DNA from: Anticarsia gemmatalis
Taxonomy: Eukaryota > Arthropoda > Insecta > Lepidoptera > Erebidae
Direction: 5' to 3'
DNA length: 64,000 nt
NCBI RefSeq assembly: GCF_050436995.1
Contig: NC_134776.1
Coordinates: 15,665,001-15,729,000 of the forward strand
Part shown: positions 26,279-38,100 of the stretch, in pieces
Position numbering within the stretch: the first letter of the stretch is position 1
How the letters are laid out: every line of letters starts with the position of its first letter
Notes under the pieces: generated by a model
The model's input: only the letters and a program-made list of their open reading frames with translations
What the model was told of the DNA's origin: nothing
Database searches by the model: none
Translations under genes and position numbers: made by a program

Positions 26279-28068
26279 CAAACAAAAATAGTTAAACTCC
26301 GATTGGATCTACTGTGTAAGAGCGAAATAGCAATATTATAGATTGCTAGTTTCCTGTTCACATTATTAATTTAATTACTGAAATATAAAGCTGTGATAAT
26401 ACCTACAACTTGTGCAGTATAATACTTGCCTTTAGAATGGGTTCGGGACTAGCACAACCTCTTCTAGTGAATAGTGCGTGAAAGGGACTCCACGCTTATA
26501 AAAAAAAACACTCGGCTGCTCCTTAGAAACCAAAAAACACGACCCGTTGCCGTTCCGTAGCGATTTGACATTTTTTTAACATAACCATTTTTAAATTGGA
26601 ACAATGACAAACGGAAATGATGAGTCTGGCTTCAAATCTTAATTTTTCTTTGTGATAAATAATAGATATCTTGAAAAGACCTTTATGAAGTAAATTCAGT
26701 TGCCGTATGCGTCAATATAGGTGTCCGTGCTGTGTAATTATACGGAAAAGTCGAATAACAAATGACCCACATATATAATAATAATATAACAGATAAGGCG
26801 TAAAACTAGATTTTATGTTATTCTGCACGTTTATATGGAAACCACTATGGGTCAATTTTCTAACAACAAGAAGTGGATTTATTTTTAATTAATCAATGTT
26901 TTGCTACTCAATCATCAATCATAATGTAGAGTCATGACAGATTTTGAATATAAGTAGGTTACATTTTATCGCAGCCGAAGCCGGAAGATAGTGTTATATT
27001 TATAAACTTTAGACAAAAATAATCTCGTGGGTTTTGCTGCATATACTGTAGCATATGGAGCAACAACATGTGTAATATTTTAAAGAAATGTAGAAACTAA
27101 CATTGTTTTTATTTGATAAACAGTAACCAGTTGGTGTTATGCAACTAGTAGACTGCTGATAATACAAGATAATCTTCCGAAATTCTCTTGTCAGATTCCA
27201 AACAGAATTTCCCTCGTCCTAGTTCTATAAATACTCTGACCATTCGCAACAACACGTCATTATGACAGAGGCAATCTGTACAATATCAAAACGTATCTAA
27301 ACGAAGTGGAATAGGTTGGCTGTGTGATTGTGCAGTTGGGTGTATCACGGCAAGACTGTTATTTCATATGGTGTAATAACCGGAGTTCCATGCTCGAGCT
27401 CCTCCAGCCCGCAGTGGAGCAAACGTGTCCTACTGACACCAAATGAAATCAAAATGCGTCGCCGCGCCATCCACTGAATACAAAACCACACGTCCATTTG
27501 ACAGCATGATTATGTACATACACCGTGATGTGGTGGTTAATTATACAATCAAACTATTCTCGAAACATGTTCCGTGAGCCACTATTATTCAGTAAGTCTT
27601 AAAACACTATTTCACACAGCCAACTCTATCGCAGGATAGCGCGAAAAAACCAATGCGGCGTTGCCACACCGTGCAGCCGAGCGTACGAGCAGGTAGACTC
27701 CACAATGCATATACATAATGTAGGTATCTAATCTATGTGCGTATTATTATACAACACTTGTCTTCTCTGAATAGCTAATGATATTCATAATAATTATTTA
27801 TCTCATAGACCTCATGTCCCCAATTAATCTTAGTAGACTCCAATATGAATTATACTCACACTGAAAACAACACTTGAATACAATCAGACGCATTTAAATT
27901 GTCAATTAAGTACTTATTATAAATTAATTATATTATGCAGTACACATTACCAAGTACTCGAAATTGAGAATTTAACCAACGTTCTAGAAGTAATGTTCAG
28001 TATGGTGACTGCGAGAGCACCGACAATATTTTATAAAACATTAATGAAATAGAGCATGGTACACTTAC

Positions 28069-28249
28069 CGCTACTGGGATCCACATAGGCAATCTTTATG
28101 TCCATCTCAATACTCTGCGTCGGTTTAGGATCAGAGGAATTGATATCATAATCCACGGGGACTTCTGTGACGATCTCACTCTTCGCTTGGCTCGTGGAGG
28201 CGACTAGACTTTGCGCTACACTCATTTTTGGAGCGTCTTCGTGCATCAT
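28069..28249 (-). CDS. First coding exon of an unidentified minus-strand gene (partial)
   Basis: This open segment starts MMHEDAPKMSVAQSLVAST and ends IEMDIKIAYVDPSS plus the first base (G) of the next codon, followed by a strong donor GTAAGT at 28068-28063. There are two candidate starts: the first at 28249, and a second Met nine residues in at 28225 with better context (AAAATGAG). The sequence is acidic and Ser/Thr/Pro-rich, with no membrane segment or recognisable domain, as in an isoform-specific N-terminus of a regulatory protein. I find no partner exon between 28068 and position 1, so the first intron would exceed 28 kb. I do not recognise it. The intron is rich in REV-ERB/ROR-type sites, so an ecdysone-cascade nuclear receptor such as an E75 isoform is possible, but that is speculation. 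Confidence 0.55.
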
Positions 28250-28379
28250 ACACCAATTAATGAACGGGGCGACAGAATTATGTCGCCCACAGAACTTTTA
28301 GTATATCACCTATAACTTATAGGGATAAGGTTTACTTAAAAAATCACCCATAAAAAGCGATATTACGATTTAAAAACAA

Positions 28380-28398
28380 AATGTAGGTCTCTAGGCCA
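28380..28398 (+). promoter_or_regulatory. Degenerate Rev-DR2-like site upstream of the 28249 start
   Basis: AATGT AGGTCT CT AGGCCA matches the Rev-DR2 arrangement (5' extension, two half-sites, two-base spacer) with one mismatch in each half-site. It lies about 130 bp upstream of the possible start codon at 28249, in the expected promoter or 5' UTR of that gene. Confidence 0.35.
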
Positions 28399-28787
28399 CT
28401 TCACTTACACTTTGATATTCCGACCGACATAACTCAGGTTCAATGGAGCTACCGTACTCATGACTGACATTGAAATAAGTCGGTAAAGGGCAGTGGGAAA
28501 TTAACCCAATTTGACCAAAGAAACTGTGTCATGACCTATTTTATGTAAAAATTAACAAAAATGCTGTTTATATTGTTTAAAAAAATAATTATATTTTATG
28601 AAGTGTTAATATATCCTAAATAGTGAAGAAAAACAATTGAAAGTACTTCTGTAAATATATTTCAGGTAGAGCAGGCTAACTTAAAAAAACATGCAAATGA
28701 TGCAAAATGACTACGTTTGCTTATGAACATGCCGTGTTGTGTAATAAATGACCGTTTCTATTGCACAATCCTTTCACAAGGGCTCCG

Positions 28788-28798
28788 AATGTAGGTCA
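28788..28798 (+). promoter_or_regulatory. Monomeric REV-ERB/ROR-type site
   Basis: AATGT AGGTCA is a full match, about 540 bp upstream of the minus-strand start codon at 28249. Confidence 0.4.
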
Positions 28799-30424
28799 AT
28801 CTTTATAAGCATGATTGCAATGTAAAACTTCATTTTTACGAATACCGTATTAAACTTCTATTATAAAATCAAATAAATATTTTTTTGATATTTCATTCAT
28901 ATTTTACTTAAAATCATTATTTATTTGTAAATAGAATTGAATATTTAATATAATATGGTATACTGTTTCCGGTGCTCAGTAACGCCATCTAGAATTATTT
29001 ATACAGCTTTACCGGCTGTCAATTGTCCTGGAACTCTACAGATGTCACTAAAACTCGACATAAGATTATATTACCCATTTCGCCTAAATAGTTAATTATA
29101 AGTTAAGATAATAAGTACTGAAAAATTGTTTATTTCGTATAATATTTTAAGTATTTTACACTTATGACTCTATTTTGAAGCGCTTAATTCAATTATTTCA
29201 CATTCAAATACTAGTATTACTATAACTCAACCTATCTATCACTAAATAATATTGATCTCTCGTCATAATAAAGCCATAGAAATAAAATAAAAAATAATTC
29301 TCAGCCATTATCAATAATATTAATAATGTATTACATTCGGTACGAAATAAGCTCGCGCCCAACAATCTTCTAACGCCAGTCCTCCTACTGCGTTATTTAA
29401 AGACTCGCAGCTCCATCTGTTAGCAAATAATGTAAAATGTCAATTTGAGGCAGGATAGCAGAAAGTTGTTTTACTACTAAAAAAAGACAAACGCAGGCCG
29501 CGCCGTCTGGAGCCATTTAAGCGTCAATTACTACATCAGGCTGAAGTGAATTCATTGTAAGTAGGTAGTATAGTGTAGCAACAATCACGGCGACACTTCA
29601 GACAGTCTCAAACCACGATCATTTCAGTCAATTGAATAAGTACGTGCAGTACTTCATTCGGCATTGGCAGTTTCATGGCCAGTGTTCATAATAATGAGCA
29701 ACAATTTTCACGTTTGTTGTGCATGTTTTATACTTATTAAACTGTAAATACTGGAATCTTCCCCTACAATATAATTAACTGTCTAGACATGATCCTCATC
29801 CTACTAAGAAACTGCACTGAAAGTTATCTTGATAGCGTGTAGGATATTTTAATTTAGGAAAAGAGCGTAGTAGTTGAAAAATTTAAAACCTTTTATTAAT
29901 ATGTAAAATAAATACTAAGTTTCTTAACTCATATATTTTTAGAACCACCCTGTAAGTAAAGGGGTAGAACGGACGACTAAATACGCGAGTGGCCACTCGT
30001 GCCACAATTATAGAACAATATTATTTACCAAATCGTCAGTAGATACATTGTCAATACTTCTATAAGTTCCTTTGTTGAGTAAGTAGATACTTACCTACAT
30101 ACTTTGTTTCCACGTACACTGTACAGGGTCAGTTTACGTGGTTTTATTCGGTTACGTGCTAGATTTATCTAGTGAAGTGCAAACACGGAATGAATGATTC
30201 AATAAAAATGAATATTCATCTAAACGTTTGGACACGTTTTGTCGAATCTCTCAAAATCTTTAAAGAAAGCATTATCTTTAATTTTATGAAAGCTTTTATC
30301 CTGCTTTTTTCACTTTGAAGTGATCAAAAGCTGTAGGGTCTATACAATATATACTTACTAGCTGACTCGCACAGCTCCGCTCACGCTTTTCGTATTCACT
30401 CTAAATAAAACCTTTCCTGTGTTT

Positions 30425-30650
30425 TAAATAAAATAAATAAATATTTTTGGACAACTCACACACGGTCAACTGATTCCAAACTAAGCAGAGCTTGTACTAT
30501 GGTAACCAGTTAACTGATAAACATACATAAATACATCTAAATACATACTTATATAGATAAATTAACATCCAGGCTCAGAACAAATACTCGTGCTCATCAC
30601 ACAAATATTTGTCCCGGGTGGGATTCGAACCCGCCACACGCGGCCCTACG
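30425..30650 (-). mobile_element. Minus-strand tRNA-like retroelement fragment
   Basis: GGGTGGGATTCGAACCCGCC at 30615-30634 is the reverse complement of a tRNA B-box/T-arm sequence. The AT-rich body beside it (AGCAGAGCTTGTACTATGG, then repeated ACATACATAAATACATCT motifs) is typical of a lepidopteran tRNA-derived retroelement. A free tRNA gene is not formed, because no acceptor stem or anticodon arm is present. Confidence 0.55.
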
Positions 30651-30779
30651 GTTATTGTTATTTACGTTAATAAAATTTGATAAAAAAAATAAGTAGATTG
30701 GTTGAGCTGTCCTTTATTTTGAGCCTTAATTCTGACCGGAATATAGAGCCATACGTACCAGGAGATCATGACTACTTGG

Positions 30780-30930
30780 TGTTGTTGTCTTCATCTTGTC
30801 TTTACACAAGATAGAAACGCTGTCGGACGGGATACAAAGTAATCCTATGTCCGTCTCCTGGTTGTAAGCTGCCTCTCCACCAATTTTCAGCCAAATCGGT
30901 TCAGCCCTTCTTGATGTATAAATAGTGTTA
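30780..30930 (+). repeat. LINE-type 3' fragment
   Basis: GACGGGATACAAAGTAATCC TATGTCCGTCTCCTGG and CCAATTTTCAGCCAAATCGG TTCAGCCCTTCTTG are typical of the ends of lepidopteran non-LTR elements. With 30358-30650 it makes a nested repeat block downstream of ACADM. Confidence 0.45.
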
Positions 30931-31359
30931 CTAACACTACTTTCTTTTAAATAAGAAATTTTACTTCTGGTTCCATGGCTTAGTTAATATATTATAATGG
31001 TCACCACTGCTTCAGCAACGTACGTTTGAAGTGCACTGGCATTTGTATAGAATTAATTGCGATGCCCTATTATAACGTAGGGTTTAATTATTCATCATAG
31101 ACACTAATATCGACCGTCAATACAAATTGAAACATATAGGGCTAATATGCTGTACTACTGACCACTATATTATTGATCTTCTACAGGCGGCTTCACGGCC
31201 TTAACTTCTTGTTTCTAGAACTCGTCAGTATAGAGTCAGCTACAAAAGAGGTTTAATTCAAATTCAACAGGTTAATAGAAACACAATACTTACGATGCCA
31301 TCGGAGAATTGAACCGATGTTGGAAACTTACCATTCGTATTATTGTATTCATTAGTACA

Positions 31360-31889
31360 TTTTTTTTATTAAATAAAAGTCATAAAACTGTTATAAGTAC
31401 TTTATTTTGTATGTTTGTAGTTAAAGGTATGAAAAGGTAAGTTGTTGTGTGCGATATGAGTAGTTTATTATCCTAAAATAAACAAATAAATGTGACGGAA
31501 CCATGCTATATTATACTAAATAATTCAACACGTTGATCTTACACTATGTACAAATTAAAAAGATGCCTCAAAATATGTATATCTTTGTCACAAAATATAT
31601 TTCTGATGTAAAAACCCCAGTAACAAAAATACCCATTATTTAACCACAAAATTGCACTCAGAGTTAAATATTTAAAATCAATACTGTACATTTATAATAA
31701 AACTTAGCGAAGGAACTAGTTTAAATTATTCGTTCTTACAAAAATAACATTCAGTGTAAAATATATATATGTTATTGCAATTTACCCAAAAGAATAAGGT
31801 AGATGGGAATATAGGCAGTTTAATTTTGCACGATAATATGCGGTCGAAAAAATTCTACCTGATTATAATGGATTAATTGTTTTAACATT
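31360..31889 (-). other. Probable ACADM 3' UTR with candidate poly(A) signals
   Basis: Downstream of the stop, the minus strand carries AATAAA at 31469-31464, 31406-31401 and 31370-31365. A 3' UTR of roughly 420-530 nt is plausible. The region is AT-rich and has no other coding signal. Which signal is used cannot be told from sequence. Confidence 0.4.
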
Positions 31890-32122
31890 TTAGTTGGACT
31901 CCTTAGCGGCAGTTAAGATTTCCCTGGAGATGATGAGTCTCTGGATCTGGGACGTGCCTTCGTAGATCTGGTAGATCTTGGCGTCCCTCATGAGTTTCTC
32001 TACGGGGTACGCGGTGTTGAAGCCGTTGCCTCCGAAGATCTGTACGGCGTCGGTGGCGGCCTTGTTCGCGACTTCAGACGCGTGAAGCTTAGCTACTGAC
32101 GCAGCTACTGTGTTCTTCTTAC
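31890..32122 (-). CDS. ACADM: ACADM coding exon 10 (catalytic glutamate, stop)
   Basis: The exon is 233 nt, residues 346-422, with TAA at 31892-31890. It contains signature 2, QIFGGNGFNTAYPVEKLMRD, and the catalytic base Glu400 in KIYQIYEGTSQIQRL. Ala383 (codon GCG) sits where signature 2 normally has an acidic or Asn residue. The tail ends SREILTAAKESN. Acceptor TTCACAG. It forms the adenine- and substrate-proximal part of the C-terminal domain. Confidence 0.97.
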
Positions 32123-35100
32123 CTGTGAATAATTAAATACATTGTCGATATGATAGTCCATGGACATTGTTGAAAAAACAAGGAATTAAAATAGGCATTG
32201 ACTTTTTCCAAACTTAATCATTTGTGTAATTTCTCGTCCACGAATTTGTGTTCACGACGGGGCCAACCCCAAGTAACCTCAAGTTCAGCTAATTTGTATT
32301 TGTAACCAAACTTTGAGCTTTTTAAAACAAAACATCCAACCAGGAACAGGAAACATGCTCTATAATTATCCACAACAGTTACACAATCGTTCTATTGACT
32401 GCATTATTATAAAAGACGTCATATTACTTGCAGAGGCTCAATCAATTCATATTACAACAAAAGGGGTGTCGATCTCGTAACGAATCAATCGAGGAACCAA
32501 TAAAACGCGTGGACTCGCACGTGTACGTACATACGTATACGCACGTATACGATCTTTGCAGTGGACATTGACCTTAAAATGCAATACCATATCTGATGTT
32601 CATCTGACCAATCAATATAAAATGGTATCAATTTAGCGTCATTCTTGACACTAATGTACCAATTTAGTGAGACATTGCTTTATGTAGATATTGTTGGCTA
32701 CTTATATACTATACAAGGTCAAGATTCGCTTGAAATACACTAGGTACTAATAATATTCTCGTGGATCGCTGGCGCAAGCGACGTCTTTATAAAATCGATA
32801 CCTATACAATATTTTTTTCTAAAGTAAGTTTTCGTTTTTATGCAAATACTATAATTATTTCAGTTTAAGAAGTTAAGGATTACTAAAATTGTAGGTTAGA
32901 TTAGAAAAAAGAAAGAATTAAATCTGAGGATTTACATAAAACAATCTGACCCTCTTATTCATAAAAAATGAAGTTATGAAAGGCTTATAAAGAGTTTTGT
33001 TTCTTTTACTCCTTAGCGAAATGAAAAAGAGAAAACATTTTGTAGTAGTTTTTTAACTATAATAGGTTTATAGTGTGTTTATGAATAAGAGGGTGAGAAT
33101 TTAACAATAATATAACGCATTCAAATCCGAACGAACACTAAGTACCTATGTGAATTCTGAACAAGCTTTTAATTTTTAAAAAAGCTGACGCTGACAGTCA
33201 TTTGTTCTTCAGGCCTTCAACGCTTGGATTTTCCCCCATCAGTTGGACAACGGTCCACACAAACGGCAAGGACAAGTCGATACACAAAGTCGCTCAATAA
33301 ACCACTCAAATGGCTTAATTAAAGCTAAACGGTCAACCTAAAGCCAAAGTTATATGCGAAGAATCTTGAATTGACTTTGCTTACTACTCATAATACTTTA
33401 CTACTATTTCAAACACTGCTTCTTCCAGAAAAAAAAAACTATATCTATATATATTTTTTTGTGTTGTATTTGTTATTATTAGAAGGTTCTTACGGAAAAA
33501 AATATTAAGAAAATCCCTCAGAAATATTGAAAAATAGACATTTAATTTTGCATATTTTAGGCGGTACGAAGTTTGCCGTAAACATTAACTAATAACCGTT
33601 TTCAAATTTTGAACATGAAAGTTGCAATGTCAAACATCGAGATAAATTAAATTGATAAAACTTGATGCTTGTATTAATAGTTTGCGTATCGCGTTTTCCA
33701 ACTTTCGATTGAATCGTGTACCGTACCGAGCGCTTGACATTTAAAATTTTCCTGGTTGAATTTCTTGTAAATACGCTACTAATTTTCCATATTAAATTCT
33801 TCGAAAAGTATTTTATTCTCAGTAGTAGTTCGGAATCGCCCCTTTGATTGCACTACTATGGTCGTATTGTTAATGATAAGTTGTTTCAATTATGCACGTT
33901 GTACCTTACCCTTAATCAACGCTTACCTTTATAAAACTATCACACAACCAGCTTGTATGAAAAAACAATATTTTATTTGGGTGAAAAAGAGGAAGTCTTA
34001 TTTACCATGGTCGACGAGCCAGGCAGCCCTCATCCAGGCGAGGCGAGCGGTCTCCACACCGGTGGCCATGTCAGCCAGCATGAAAGCCACAGCCTGATGC
34101 TTGGCGATGGGCACGCCGAACGTCTTGCGCTCCAGAGAGTACTTCGTCGCCTCGTCCAACGCACGCTGCGCCAAACCAGTAGCACCCGACGCTACCTAAA
34201 CGTAAACAAACCAAAAAAACTTCAAAAAAAATACACAAAACAGAAGGAAAATTATAAATGAAAAACCCACTTCCGTATTCCTAAAGTAGGACAAAACAGG
34301 CAAAAGATGTCAGCACAGATAAAACCGCCGTTTATTTTATCAAAATGAATAAGTTCTTTGTTAAGATTACCTTCACTTAAAAGGGGCACTGTTCAAGTGA
34401 AGTTATCGATCGCACATTCTAAGTATTCTTGTATTACTCAATCGTATGTATGGTAATACAATCAATACTATTCCATCGCATCAGGACATACATGTGATAA
34501 ACATTCATACCCATGTTTATTAATAAAAGGTTCACTATAAAAAAGGCAAAAAAGAAAGAAGTGTAACCGTCCCAACGACCATTTACAATCGCGAATGGTA
34601 GGATTATTTTTTTTACAATCTTAAGTGACAACTATGTATTAAGTCATGATGCTAGGCGAGTGCTTTCTTATTTATAAAAGGGTCGGCCATCGCGCCACCC
34701 AATTGTAACCACATTGAATAACGAATCAATCACCATGCGACATCAATTTACTTCGATGCAGTCTATTTTCAGTCTTAAACCTTGTTCTAGTTTAAAGCGG
34801 GTCAGTCGTAAACGGCAATCACACAACGAATGCAAACTTACCGGAGGGCGAGTTTTGTCGAAGGCTCCCATAGCGATTTTGAAGCCGGCACCCTCGCCGA
34901 TGAGCACGTTCTCTTTAGGTATGCGCACGTCCTCGAACGTGATGCCGCGAGTGTCTGAAGCGCGCTGGCCCATGTTTTGTTCCTGTATTTTATATCGTAA
35001 TGATTACTATCAATCTTGTGTCGTTATAATCTTTGTCCATTTATATAAAAAAAGTTCAATTAGCGCAATGGACAAGTCTATACATATATAGCGTAAGCAG

Positions 35101-38100
35101 TCGTTCTCAAAAATATTATACTGTTGTATATTATTGTGTAAATCGTAATGCAAAGTTGAAGAAAGACTTTTCTCGACACCCCGACGCGTCGCTGTATAAA
35201 GCACGTTGCACTTTCAGGGGAGCAAAGAAAATAACCCCCCCCATTGTACAGACGATCTAACAGGTGTACAACAAGTGGAACTCGGCCAAAAGCGAACTTT
35301 TACATTTACAATACGAATAGGGATCAAAGGGGTAACTTCCGCCTCGCTTCCTCGATACAAAGTTAACATCAAAAATGCACGTGCTTATTGTTAGTTCACT
35401 TCGGAGGTTTCCTTTTGCTAATTGATACTTTTATAAATTCAGAGAAATTAAAGCAAGAATAAAGTAAATCTATATTCGATTTATATCGATTCTATATCGA
35501 ATATTACTCTGAAATAATATCACTTTTCGAAAGTTTGTCGTCAAGTGCATTTAATTATTGCTTTCAACAAGAATATCGCAAATAGAATTCCTTTTAGTTC
35601 GATATAAACAATAAACATAGAACTGAATAATATTTTGCATATTTCATTCACGGTATGAGACGGTCAGGCGATATTATAAATAAGAATATTCTGGAAAACG
35701 GCATCCAATATAAATGTAGGGCAATTGAGAATTTAATAAAGTTTAGTAGGAACCTTGCGTCCGGGAATAACTCCGGGCCATTCTCTCTCGACGATGAAGC
35801 CGGTGAATGCCTTGCTCGCCGGGCACTTGGGGTCGGGATTAGTGCGCGCCAGCACGAAGTACCTGCGTTATAAACCTTACACTGTATAAAGAACTACATT
35901 GTACCTCATCCACCAACATTGTACACTACATTACCAACCATATTTTTAGGTCAACATTTTCCGTAATCCTTAGCACTAGTAAACATGGTGAGCTTACTAA
36001 AGGGTAGAAACTCAATTTCTTCAGGAAATATTGTCCTACGAGATTTTTCTCAATGGTTAAAGTTAATTCCGAAGTAAAGTTCAAAAGAAATTGGACAAAC
36101 ATTTTATATGTTAAATTTCTACCAACCACAAAATAAAGTAAAAACTAGTACTTAACAGAATTGGAAAAAGTTAGTACACTTTGCAGTTACTTTTAGTTCG
36201 TAAAATGAATTTGACTGAATTTCGTAGTCATTGTAGCGACTGCGTCAGTTCCGCGCGTCTTCGCTTCACCCTTTCCTAATAAAATTCTGTAGCGACTCGC
36301 GACGTAGAATTATTTTGGCGAGAGAATTTTAGAATTCTTCCGCTAATTTTATTAGCTCGTTACATTAGCTTCGCATCTTTAAGAAGCGTGACTTCACATT
36401 CTAGGGAAAATACCTTTTTTTCAAGAAAACCTATTTGAGTACTTAAGCTTACGGAAAATCTACATAGGTTTTCAAAAATGAAAGTAACGATTCTTGAAGC
36501 TGCATTTTACGTACCAGTTGGCAACTCCACCGTTGGTGATCCACATCTTCTGTCCGTTGAGGATCCATTCGTCTCCCTTCTTCTCGGCTTTAGTCTTGGC
36601 TCCAGCGACGTCAGAGCCCGCACCGGGTTCCGTCACACAGTATGCCTGCGTTAATCACACATACAAATTATAATATATTTATAGTTCGCTATAGTGCGCA
36701 AAAAACGCAACGCAAAAAATCGCAGTGTAGAACGACAGGATCAATTGACCCCTAAATTATGATGGACAAAGAACAAATGGCAATAATTGACGACCAAAAC
36801 AAAATAGACGAACTAAAATAGTATGACTGAGAATAGCCCAATGTCATTCGGTAAGCATACTAGCCGGGGCTGGAGTTGTCCAAATCAATCATAGTACCTT
36901 AATCAAGTTTCCAATAGCCATAAATCTATGTATAGTGTGATGCCTCGAGCTGTTGTTATTAAATCCTTGACCCGTTAGCAGCGCGGCCTTCCGCACTACG
37001 CTGTGACCGATCATCTCGGGTGAGATGCAGGCCAATAGCATTAAATAAAATGTTGCATCCCGTCCACGTATACAACGTTAAAATTCAATTAACTATGTAC
37101 CGTCCTCGGTTTAAAATAATCCGTTTTATAAATGACCTAGCCTAGACCTCATGCTGCATATTTAAAACAAGGAATCTATTTACGGTCGAGCACCCTTCGA
37201 TAATGGAATAATGTTATTAGGTAAAACACTGGGCTCGGAAAAATCGGGCTGCACGTGTGGTGAGAAGTTCATTCTGTTGGCTTTTTATTTTGTAGCCAGG
37301 TCACAGCTACCGATAATGTCATTTCCTGAGGTCAGAACTTGTGGGACAAAATGGAGACTTAAAATTTGGTCTGACGTAGTAAGAAATATTTCGAATTCTG
37401 TTTGAAGAAATGTAATACACCGATGATTGCTTCAAGTCTCATTACGATTTGTCCGTGAATTGCTTATTAGCAAATTACAAAGTGAAGCAAATTACTAATG
37501 AAAGTTTCTTTGAAAACGGAAAGAATAGAAAGTCCATAATTGAGGGGTGGAATTGACCATCGATTTCTGTCAACCAAATAGGGGGTGTTCTAATATGCAC
37601 CACACCTGGTGGTTCAAGTGCTATAATATACGAAATAATAAAATAATCATGCGACGTTACCATCGATCGATCTAAACATAGACTTCCCACAACACAATGC
37701 ACCGTTGTGTAAATAAAACCAGGTGTCTTCAAGTGCGAAGCGGTTTCAGCTACAGCAATTATCCATCATTATTGGCCGCAAATTGCGACAATAATTATTA
37801 AGAACGGCGACACCTTCAGGTAGGCATAATAAAGCAAGGTTTTACACCGTACGTTGCTCTGGAGACCGGATTCGCAAACAATTCGGGCCTTGACAGCTGA
37901 GTACATCCGATTGCATCCTTCCGCAGGCGTCTGAATCCGGACGCATAATGCATCCACCGACATGCCTCAATAGCTTGCTCGCACGCGACAATCTCCAAAC
38001 GGAAAATATATAATTCAATGGCACGCGTGGGCAGACCTACTCTCTAGAATATTACTCTCGAAAGATATTCTGTCAGAAAAAAGAGTTTTCATCGATTTTG

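Larger units (their letters stand above)
23133..28068. other. Non-coding stretch with SINEs, presumed intron of the minus-strand gene
   Basis: It contains the SINE copies at 25308 and 26068, the repeat at 23630 and the small direct repeat at 24928. Moderately GC-rich unique sequence at 27300-27480 and 27640-27720 might be regulatory, as it is close to the 28069 exon, but I see no named motif. Confidence 0.3.
28250..31359. other. Intergenic region between ACADM and the downstream minus-strand gene
   Basis: It should contain the promoter of the gene starting at 28249. A GC-rich unique block at 29340-29640 is a candidate for promoter or upstream exon. The rest is the nested repeat block 30358-30930 and AT-rich sequence. 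Confidence 0.35.

Noticed and set aside
26009..26361. Minus-strand open frames of 79 and 101 codons
   Set aside because: They run antisense through the SINE at 26068-26278.
33953..34261. Plus-strand open frames across 33858-34261
   Set aside because: They are antisense to ACADM exon 9, whose splice sites and homology are clear.
34714..35091. Plus-strand 125-codon open frame
   Set aside because: Antisense to ACADM exon 8; it starts and ends in intron sequence.
37769..38024. Three overlapping minus-strand open frames in the ACADM intron
   Set aside because: Three frames of one GC-richer patch are open at once with no splice signals in ACADM phase, which is typical of chance.
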